From: Silene noctiflora
Lineage: Eukaryota > Streptophyta > Magnoliopsida > Caryophyllales > Caryophyllaceae
Reading direction: 5' to 3'
Length of the DNA: 24,448 bases
Assembly (NCBI GenBank): GCA_009801015.1
Contig: VHZZ01001434.1
Coordinates: forward strand, 20,285 to 44,732
This document shows, in pieces, positions 19,501-24,448 of the stretch. Under the pieces are notes generated by a model. That model ran no database searches and was not told where the DNA came from. It was given only the letters and a program-made list of their open reading frames with translations. The stretch's first letter is position 1, and the number at the start of each line of letters is the position of its first letter. Made by a program: the position numbers and the translations under genes.

Positions 19501-21828
19501 ACCTTCCATTTGGAGGAACCCTTAAGGCAATGGTGACTTGGCGTAATTTGCTGTATATAAGTTTAAGAATTCTTGCTGGACTTTTGGCAGATAAACTAAA
19601 AGGATTATGCGCTTAAGTTTTGTCTATTGAGATCAATTAGGAGCTTCTACTAGCGTGTTTTATAGACTTTGAATCCCCTACCCAGCAAAGTTTGATGTCT
19701 CTTTGAGTTGCTGTGTCTTGGAGCACTCTTAGTGGTTAACTAGTCCCTGTAAAAGTGGAGCATGTGAATGAAATACTGATTAGGTGTTATAGAAAGTCAG
19801 GAAAGCAGATCTAATGGATGATCAACACGGGAAGTTTAATGACGCCCAAGTATAATTCTGTAAAAAAGGCCTTTTCTTTTTGTTTGGTTTCTTGTATTAG
19901 CTGATCTGTAAAACAAGTAATTCGGCCCAGGTCTGTTAAGTTGCGTCATCTCAGATATTCTTGCATTCTGGTTCGGGTAATTATGGGTAGGTGTATTCTG
20001 AGTGTGTTGTTGTCTGCACATCTCAGCCTGTGGGTCACTTTGAGACCGGTGAAGTTTGAGCTGGATCGGATTAATTCAGATTTTTGTTCATATTTAGTTA
20101 CATGCCAGATTTTGACAGGGTCAATTCAGGGCTGGGTTAGTTCTATCAGATTTAGGTATTGGTTAGGACATATGGTCAAATACATTTCCGCTGGACAGAA
20201 GGTATCGTAATTGTTGGGCCTATCTTAATCATTGATGGGTCAATTAGTGGCCTTGCACTTGCAGACACCCTAATATTTTGTATTCTAATATTCTAATGGC
20301 TGTTAGAATTTAACCCAGGGCAACTTAATTACCCGAATTTGTGATTGAGTAGCTTTTTTCCAATTTGTTGGATCCTAATTTTTGATGGATACGATGAGGA
20401 GTCCTGCTAGCATTATGGAACGATTTGAATATATTAGTGTTGGGTTGTTTGTAGACCAATGATCTGAACTCTGAAACCATTTCTCTTTTATAGGTTTTAA
20501 TGGAACAGTCTTCAGAATTGTTGTACATCATGTGTTCTTTATCACGCACCATTCACTTTCTTACACGCTTTTTACTGACGATCTCTTACAAAAAGTTCTT
20601 GCTGTTATGTAATAAAGCATATGTTTTTTACCCCTTTTGACAGATCAAGCACCTTGTTCCAGTCCTTTCACATTTGTACTTCCAAGAAAGAATACCAGTG
20701 AAACTGTCATATATTCAAGCATCTATTTTGCTTTGCTTTGGCTTGCAGAATCAGGACTTCTCATACATTGAGGTTATATATTTTTTTTCTTTTTCTGACT
20801 GCAGGGTTTTCTTTTTTTTAATAAATTTTAAATTCCATATCTTGAGGATCATTTGATGTGCATCTTTTATGGAAGACTGGCTGTTAAATCTCAAATTTTT
20901 GGTCGTCAGGTCCCTCTGAGTTCTGGCTTTAAAGTATGTCTGATTTTTGTTCTGATCGTCATTTCAGGGGCAAATGAAGCTAGAAAGAACTCAGATCTTG
21001 TCATTTTTCATAAAATCTATGAAGAAATTCTACAATTACGTATATGAGATTGCTTCGAAGGAGATTGAATCAACCCTACCTCCTAAAAAAAAGGTAAGTG
21101 CAAGACTTAATAGAAAATGCAGAATATTTTCGAATGTTATATAGTGACATTACTGTTTTGAACACTAAAACCAAATCTTCAAAGCGTGCCCGTCTGTGTT
21201 ATCATTGTTTATCGGAGAATAAATACATGGGCCAAGCTAAGTACTTGCTACAAGTTACTCAATTGTAAGTTTGAGTGAGTCTTGAATGTAATGAATGGTC
21301 TCACTTTTATTCCTAATTTAATTATTGGGTTGGTGGATTGACGTCACATGTATGACATTCTTGTGAGTTCTTGAGCGTGGATATTTGATGGAGTAATAAT
21401 ACTAATTATTTCCATGTCCTTTATATGCAGTTTGAGTTGAGACCTCACAAAATAACCTTGGATGAAGATTTGGACAATGCTGCAAAGCAAGTGAAGGTAG
21501 TTTGGAACAACTTGGTATTTTTCACATAACTACTCTTATAGTCTTATTTACCGAGGCACTGAGACTTTGCTTGTTTTCACAGGATGATATGAAAGCCAAG
21601 GCAGAGGAATTATTGGACCCCATGTTGATTGAAGAGTATTCTATTGGGGGAGATCTTGAAACAGCTCTTCAGAATGGTGAAGGGAAGATATCCTCAAGCG
21701 GCTTAATCAGTGTGAAATCAAGTAAAAGCAAGCATGCGACCCCGAGCAAGGCTGGAAGTAGTAAGAGTGAGAAGAAACGAAACAAGGATGATCGAGGCAG
21801 CAAATCTAACAAGAAGAGAAAATCCTAA
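7550..21828 (+). CDS. NAT10: RNA cytidine acetyltransferase (NAT10/Kre33 family), 26 exons, 1021 aa
   Basis: ATP-dependent N4-acetylation of cytidine in 18S rRNA and some tRNAs, in the nucleolus. Exons: 7550-7654, 7764-7855, 8657-8828, 8952-9074, 9195-9368, 9585-9695, 9819-9952, 10094-10187, 10272-10370, 12067-12203, 12521-12615, 13329-13452, 13561-13648, 13735-13834, 13934-13986, 14782-14958, 15053-15090, 16837-16921, 17911-18090, 18769-18877, 18960-19029, 19110-19248, 20644-20772, 20968-21093, 21431-21496, 21583-21828. All introns are GT-AG and the frame stays open through every junction. Domains: TmcA_N/DUF1726-like region (about 75-220); RecD-like helicase with Walker A GRGKS (286-290, Lys289) and Walker B DEAA (387-390); GNAT domain with RIATHPSAMRLGYG (617-630) and YMGVSFGLT (698-706); tRNA-binding-type C-terminal region (about 760-930); Lys/Ser-rich tail ending NKKRKS, probably a nucleolar signal. 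Length matches plant orthologues of roughly 1020-1030 residues. The start is the first ATG, opening MRKKVDERIR as in plant homologues. Boundaries were joined by eye from homology, not from transcripts. One oddity is Val764 at the exon 20/21 junction, where homologues usually have an acidic residue. Confidence 0.96.
7856..8656 (+). other. intron 2 (801 bp)
   Basis: It begins GTTCTATTTC and ends TTTTTTTTGAACTCTTCAG. It is T-rich, plant-like sequence, and several open frames across it are chance readings that run from coding sequence into intron. No recognisable insertion is visible. A loosely repeated pattern 'gGAATg...GGatTT(a/t)GGAAT...ATGAA' near 8055-8090 and 8165-8205 suggests a small old internal duplication. 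Confidence 0.7.
10570..11780. mobile_element. possible gene-capturing transposon with low-complexity inverted arms
   Basis: The left arm (about 10600-10800) is rich in CACCACC and CTCACTCA. The right arm (about 11565-11745) is rich in GGTGGTG and ATGAGTGAG. The reverse complement of the right arm follows a similar order: a ctcACTCA block, then cAyATCACCACCA. Between them lies an unrelated gene fragment. This layout is like a Pack-MULE or fold-back element, but the arms are low-complexity and no target-site duplication or terminal motif was fixed. The name is an inference. Confidence 0.35.
10961..11330 (+). pseudogene. nucleoredoxin/thioredoxin-fold fragment in intron 9
   Basis: An open frame beginning at 10961 contains SIMDVYNTLPCDKFETLL, then VASSDSTKAAFDEFVSEL and PCLAIPFSDVDT. 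This follows the plant nucleoredoxin order (FTP.LVEVYn.L..., FE.v.vSsD.d..sFdey.s.mPWLA.PFsD). The expected WCxPC active site, normally about 10 residues before 'VEVY', is absent: the corresponding residues read SSLFTGSHFF. The Trp of PWLA is Cys. After about 11330 the similarity stops and the frame becomes random. A second short frame (11412-11549) with DYNYHDKLFFCDDDQ is of unknown origin. It is a truncated, probably non-functional captured or retroposed fragment, read in the host gene's direction. Confidence 0.5.
12204..12520 (+). other. intron 10 (317 bp)
   Basis: It splits the Gly codon in the VNGYEG stretch (phase 2). It starts GTACGGCTC and ends TTTGTGCAG. Nothing beyond T-rich intron sequence was recognised. 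The overlapping open frames on both strands are incidental. Confidence 0.75.
12616..13328 (+). other. intron 11 (713 bp) with an internal 67-bp duplication
   Basis: Two diverged copies, 12759-12825 and 13129-13196, share GAGArGAGACTTCArTGAAATCTTT, then CTAGArGGGCTsCATGrrAACrytmATTAG. They are direct repeats about 370 bp apart, with roughly three quarters or more identity by eye. The origin is unknown and no coding meaning is apparent. Confidence 0.7.
13987..14781 (+). other. intron 15 (795 bp)
   Basis: It begins GTTGGTTTAAAC and ends TTATTGTAG before VCLEGEISS. It is AT-rich with a few GC-mixed patches (for example around 14085-14110) and no recognised insertion. The short open frame at 14179-14391 has no domain similarity that I can see. 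Confidence 0.7.
15690..15775 (+). repeat. tRNA-like relic (possible SINE fragment)
   Basis: A perfect internal promoter B box, GGTTCGACTCC, sits at 15749-15759, preceded by ACCG as in a T-arm. About 50 bases upstream, GGGCGCCAAGTCAGGCATG loosely resembles an A-box or D-arm. I could not fold a complete cloverleaf: the 3' strand after the B box (TAAAAGTGGCG) does not pair with the region before it. It is either a decayed tRNA-derived SINE head or a tRNA pseudogene. Confidence 0.3.
15781..15843. repeat. tandem duplication, 32-bp unit
   Basis: AGTTCTAGTCTTTTTCAGAT and the bases after it (15781-15812) are repeated at 15813-15843 with a single T-to-C change near the start. This points to a recent local slippage or replication duplication inside intron 17. 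Confidence 0.9.
16050..16335. mobile_element. purine-rich fold-back MITE, copy 1
   Basis: It starts GGGCTTGTTTAGTTTGGCGG, continues with GGAGGGAAAGG repeats to a central GGATCC, then a complementary pyrimidine-rich half with CCAAGGTAAAGCAAAATCCCTCCACC and GTATCCAAACACAC. The two halves are largely self-complementary (GGAGGG against CCCTCC). It is homologous along its length to the copy in intron 18. The right terminus is degraded and the end position is approximate. It lies in intron 17. Confidence 0.7.
16922..17910 (+). other. intron 18 (989 bp)
   Basis: It begins GTTAGTTTGG and ends TGTTATGTAG before VSLLEESIRP. It contains the second purine-rich MITE (17316-17573). The rest is T-rich intron sequence with no gene. 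Confidence 0.8.
17316..17573. mobile_element. purine-rich fold-back MITE, copy 2
   Basis: It starts GGGTGTTTTTGGATGGAGGG and ends TTTGATATCCAAACAAGGC. The outer 13 or so bases are imperfect inverted repeats (TTTTGGAT against ATCCAAAC). The centre, GGAGGGATCCATTTTCC, matches copy 1 closely, as do GGGAGGGATTTGGAGGGATCC and AAATTGTATCCAAACAC. At 258 bp with no coding it is a MITE. TAA on the left and TTA on the right would suit a 3-bp duplication only if one side mutated, so the superfamily (Harbinger- or hAT-like) is unresolved. It lies in intron 18. Confidence 0.75.
18091..18768 (+). other. intron 19 (678 bp)
   Basis: It begins GTTAGTTTTTC and ends TTAAACTAG before NAVTGEHTC. It is AT-rich intron with no recognised insertion. 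The open frame at 18114-18302 is a chance reading. Confidence 0.7.
19249..20643 (+). other. intron 22 (1395 bp)
   Basis: It begins GTATGAATTG and ends TTTTGACAG before IKHLVPVLS. The central part (about 19930-20230) is GC-richer, with repeated GGGTyAnTT and GGTTnGG words (gggtcacttt, gggtcaattc, gggctgggttag). This looks like decayed transposon sequence, but no termini were found. Open frames here on both strands have no recognisable domains. Confidence 0.6.
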
Positions 21829-22059
21829 CTGAGTCATATCAGGAAGATACACACATAGATAATACTGCCTCGTTTAATGTCGGTTTATGAAGGCTGTTGC
21901 GTCCTAGGTAAATCATTTATTGCGCACGAAGTTTGTAGGAGTGACATCTTTTGTGCCTAGAGGCATGTTTCAGAAACTTAGTGCGGAGTACAAGATTTTG
22001 TGCCTCCTGTAATTGTAGAAACTGGTAATGAAATTTTGTGGCTATTTATTTTGTGCCTC

Positions 22060-22064
<5 letters not shown>
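21829..22064 (+). other. 3' UTR of the NAT10-like gene
   Basis: T-rich sequence follows the TAA at 21826-21828. AATGAA at 22027-22032 could serve as a near-upstream polyadenylation element; no AATAAA occurs before the poly-T run. The 13-mer TTTTGTGCCTCCT appears at about 21995 and again at about 22050. The true 3' end cannot be placed from sequence. Confidence 0.5.
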
Positions 22065-22104
<40 letters not shown>

Positions 22105-22105
22105 N
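22065..22105. repeat. poly-T run (40 T) ending in an undetermined base
   Basis: Forty consecutive T residues are followed by N at 22105. Either a homopolymer tract of uncertain length or a scaffold/polishing join is possible. On the minus strand it would be a poly-A tail of a retroposed sequence. No coding is credible: the frame through it is a lysine run. Confidence 0.85.
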
Positions 22106-22680
22106 AATAAAAGTAACTTCCTCAACAATAAAGTCTAACAAGAAACGAAAGGCATAAGTATTGTTTTGCGAGTTATTCTCTGAATGCAGGGATGATTGGG
22201 GATTTGATCCATCCCCTCTTCTTTCAACATCACTCCTTGACATTTTCTCTCTTTTTCGTTCCTCCTTTTTCTTATTTTTCGGCTTCTATTTGTTGTAATA
22301 CTTCATTCTGAGAGTGTAGGATGATTCATTCTTTGGATATTGATCCAAATTTTGGAGGGAAAGGCTTAATGGTAGGATTAGATGGCATTTAAGTCGACAT
22401 AATATTTTGGAAAGCTAGTTTGTTTAGATTATCATACAGAAGAAGCGAGTGAAGAGAGTTAAGAAATTTTTTTTTGAGTTGTTTCAAATTCAAGTATTTG
22501 AAATGGCAAGCATAGCTAAAATTCCTTACCTTTAATATAATTGAAGCATTTCTAAATTGCATAAATTCCTATCAACTCTTTTTTACGAATCAAAATTCAA
22601 TAGAGTGAACTTGGTGACGCCACTCTTGGGCTTTGACTGCAGAATAAAAAAGTAGTCTATTTTTGGGTTCAACTCTCCTC
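22106..22680. other. intergenic DNA downstream of the gene
   Basis: No gene is recognised. At 22131-22156 a short stretch resembles the last codons of the upstream gene (TCTAACAAGAA, then CGAAAGG, then a TAA). The rest is T-rich with a CTTTTTC-rich patch at 22236-22280. Confidence 0.4.
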
Positions 22681-22741
22681 TTTCTTTCCTAACTTATGAT
22701 TTTTACCCCCTCCTCAATAAACTCTTCCACCTTCTCCTCAG
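22681..22741 (+). promoter_or_regulatory. possible 5' leader exon of a downstream gene
   Basis: This pyrimidine-rich stretch (TTTCTTTCCTAACTTATG, then CCCCCTCCTCAATAAACTCTTCC) ends CTTCTCCTCAG|GTAACTCCC, a good plant splice-donor context. A matching acceptor (CATATAG at 24380-24386) precedes an ATG at 24405. A leader intron of about 1.6 kb would fit many plant genes. This is inference only. Confidence 0.3.
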
Positions 22742-23004
22742 GTAACTCCCTTTTTCTTTTACTACTCTTTAATGATGACCACCTCCAAAAACCATAATTA
22801 TCATTTATAATTTACCCACTTATTTATTTACTTCCTATGTTATTTCTGTTGATGTGAATTTTATTGGGGTGTTTTAATGTAATTGAACGATTATTTTCAT
22901 ATTTGTATGTGGAACAAAAGCTGTTGAATTGAATCCTTTATGTAAAGGACCGTCATTTAGATGAAACCGTTGGGATTTTGTTGATTTACTTGCCTTCTAG
23001 ATTA

Positions 23005-23060
23005 TTGCGAGTCCGCTTAGCTGGTAAAGTGATTAGGGTTTGAGTCCTGTCTTTAGGCAC
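23005..23060 (+). repeat. tRNA-derived SINE-like relic
   Basis: An A-box-like TTAGCTGGTAAAG (23017-23029) is followed by a B-box-like GGTTTGAGTCC (23037-23047). The spacing, about 8 bp, is much too short for a working pair, so part of the tRNA-like head would have been deleted. The match rests on two short motifs and is weak. Confidence 0.25.
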
Positions 23061-23615
23061 TATGGTCTGAACTACTCTGAACCTTAGATGTTGAGCTGCT
23101 GGTTTGGATGTATAATTCATTCTGTAGTAGTCGTGGACCCGCGTCTCTTTTAGATTGAAATATAGCTATAATTGCTAAATATCCCTAGAGTTGGTTATTC
23201 CACCCCTCTAACTCTCTAAGTGCTAATGTAGTAGAATATTCTGGCATTGCGAAAGCGTGGTGTATGCGTCTAGTTGTTAGCTTGTGGTCTAGACGTCTAG
23301 TGAATCCATAAAATTTCAAGAAAGAATTGAGTTCAAGGAGGGTGTAAAAGAGTTACGATAAAGCTTTTTTCTACTCGTAGTATTTTCATTTTTATATGAA
23401 CCCAAAGACACTATTCTTTCAGTTTGGGATGGGAATTGGAATATGGTGGAGTGGAGCAATATGACTCGCTAAATCACTGGTTAGATACTTAGATACAAAA
23501 GTAAGTAGAAAGGGGAGGGATAGGGAGGGGTGGTTGACTAGAGCGTGGTGTTTTTCCTCAAAATCGGGGAGGGTTAGGGATGACGTTGGGATGTGCTTTG
23601 ATCCTCGCTAGCTAT

Positions 23616-23632
23616 CAGGCTATGATAGCCTG
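23616..23632. repeat. 17-bp palindrome CAGGCTAT-G-ATAGCCTG
   Basis: Two perfect 8-bp arms flank a single base. An overlapping second palindrome (GCTATCA...TGATAGC, 23611-23629) shares the same sequence. It sits just upstream of the 61-bp tandem duplication. Confidence 0.8.
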
Positions 23633-23650
23633 GAATTGTACATGGCAGAT

Positions 23651-23780
23651 ACTAGAAAATAACCAAGGAATTAGAGTTCTGGGCTTCAATATTTTAACGT
23701 TGTGCGTAGGAACTAGAAAATGACCAAGGAATTAGAGTTCTGGGGTTCAATATTTTATTGTTGTGTTTGGGAACTAGAAA
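23651..23780. repeat. tandem duplication, 61-bp unit, two full copies and a stub
   Basis: Copies run 23651-23711 and 23712-23772, with a third beginning at 23773 (ACTAGAAA). They share ACTAGAAAATrACCAAGGAA, TTAGAGTTCTGGGsTTCAAT and TTTGGGA-like ends, with only a handful of differences. Confidence 0.9.
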
Positions 23781-24082
23781 TTTTGTTGAAGCAAAATTGA
23801 TGTTTGTCGTGATATTTGGATTGCAGTAGGTAGTGTTTATCTACTGTAGGCTAACATCTCTTCCATAATTTTGTTGGAACAAAATTGATCCATTGATCCA
23901 GTATTAAGAAACCAAATTAACTGGTATGCGGTATTTTTGCAGTGTTACGTGCATCCCATTCTTCATTCTTGATCATATGTATATTTGTGCTATTTGGATT
24001 GTGGGAAAATGGTGCTTTATAGACAGTGCTGCATGATTTAATTGTATTTTTGTAAAAAAAATTGGTATCAGCATGTTCTTTG

Positions 24083-24112
24083 TATTATTATTATTATTAT
24101 TATTATTATTTT
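24083..24112. repeat. ATT trinucleotide microsatellite
   Basis: About nine consecutive ATT units run to TTTTATATTGGG. This is a simple sequence repeat, likely polymorphic in length. Confidence 0.95.
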
Positions 24113-24404
24113 ATATTGGGTCTCACAAGGGCGACAAGTACTAAATACTAATAGGTTTATAGGTTTTGTTTTCGTTAGTAGCGAAGACCACCCTTGAAAA
24201 ACTGACATCCTGGATTGTTTATTTGTTGCATAGAAGTTTATATGGAGTAGGAATTACTCTCATGTGTGATAAATCAATCAACCATGTAATTGAAACGAGG
24301 AATGCACAAGTATTGAGTGGTTTTAGTGTTTTACATGTGAGACTGTTTTATGCGAGACTTACTAATTGTTCCTTAATGTCATATAGCTTGAGCCAATCAT
24401 ACCT

Positions 24405-24448
24405 ATGGTTGAAGTATTTTGGTCTCTACTGGGGGCAGCTATCCCAGC
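24405..24448 (+). CDS. possible start of a downstream gene, cut by the window edge
   Basis: An ATG at 24405 opens a frame reading MVEVFWSLLGAAIP and continuing past the end of the window. The residues are hydrophobic and ordered, like an N-terminal membrane anchor or signal segment, and unlike the low-complexity readings around it. A possible splice acceptor (CATATAG at 24380-24386) lies 18 bases upstream. I do not recognise the family. Only 14 complete codons are visible, so this could still be chance. Confidence 0.35.
   Translation, partial: MVEVFWSLLGAAIP

Larger units (their letters stand above)
22742..24386. other. AT-rich DNA with decayed repeats, possible leader intron
   Basis: No open frame with a recognisable domain is present. 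Contents noticed: a tRNA-like relic near 23005-23060 (TTAGCTGGTAAAG and GGTTTGAGTCC), a 61-bp tandem duplication at 23651-23780, a 17-bp palindrome at 23616-23632, and an ATT microsatellite at 24083-24112. It could be intergenic or a leader intron of the gene entering at the right edge. Confidence 0.4.

Noticed and set aside
22046-22243. 65-codon minus-strand open frame with a lysine run
   Set aside because: The lysines come from the poly-T tract and the frame includes an undetermined base.

Overview
The window is nuclear DNA from a flowering plant. It holds one complete gene with many introns, spliced by GT-AG rules, lying among degenerate transposable elements. The long solo-LTR-like elements, with TGTAAYACCC-type ends and palindromic CTCGGTCGAG motifs, remind me of Caryophyllales genomes (Caryophyllaceae or a relative). 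That placement is a low-confidence impression; 'eudicot plant' is firm.

Layout. 1-5430: intergenic DNA dominated by an old LINE-type RNase H relic (about 495-5420). It is split by a 4.2 kb LTR-type insertion (950-5171) with a TCAAC target-site duplication, and that insertion appears to carry a second, nested LTR (about 2290-4276). 5432-5600: a MITE-like fragment. 5844-7205: a solo LTR in the opposite orientation with a GTGTG duplication, ending about 345 bp before the gene's start codon. 7206-7549: proximal promoter and 5' leader, with a double telo-box.

7550-21828: an intact gene on the + strand for the plant RNA cytidine acetyltransferase (NAT10 / Kre33 / TmcA family). I could join 26 exons in frame into a 1021-residue protein with Walker A (GRGKS), Walker B (DEAA), a GNAT acetyl-CoA loop (RLGYG), a C-terminal RNA-binding region and a Lys-rich tail. 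Several introns carry insertions. Intron 9 holds a nucleoredoxin-like gene fragment between CCACCAC- and GGTGGTG-rich arms. Introns 17 and 18 hold two copies of one purine-rich fold-back MITE. Intron 17 also has a tRNA-like relic, a 32-bp tandem duplication and an assembly N.

21829-24448: the 3' UTR, a 40-base poly-T run with an N, AT-rich intergenic DNA, a pyrimidine-rich stretch that could be the 5' leader of a next gene, and at the right edge an ATG (24405) opening a short reading frame that runs off the window.

The one recognisable gene works in ribosome biogenesis and tRNA modification, making N4-acetylcytidine in 18S rRNA and some tRNAs. The telo-box upstream fits that role. I see no new enzymatic system. 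The interest lies in the nested transposon history, the captured gene fragment in intron 9, and the solo LTR beside the promoter.
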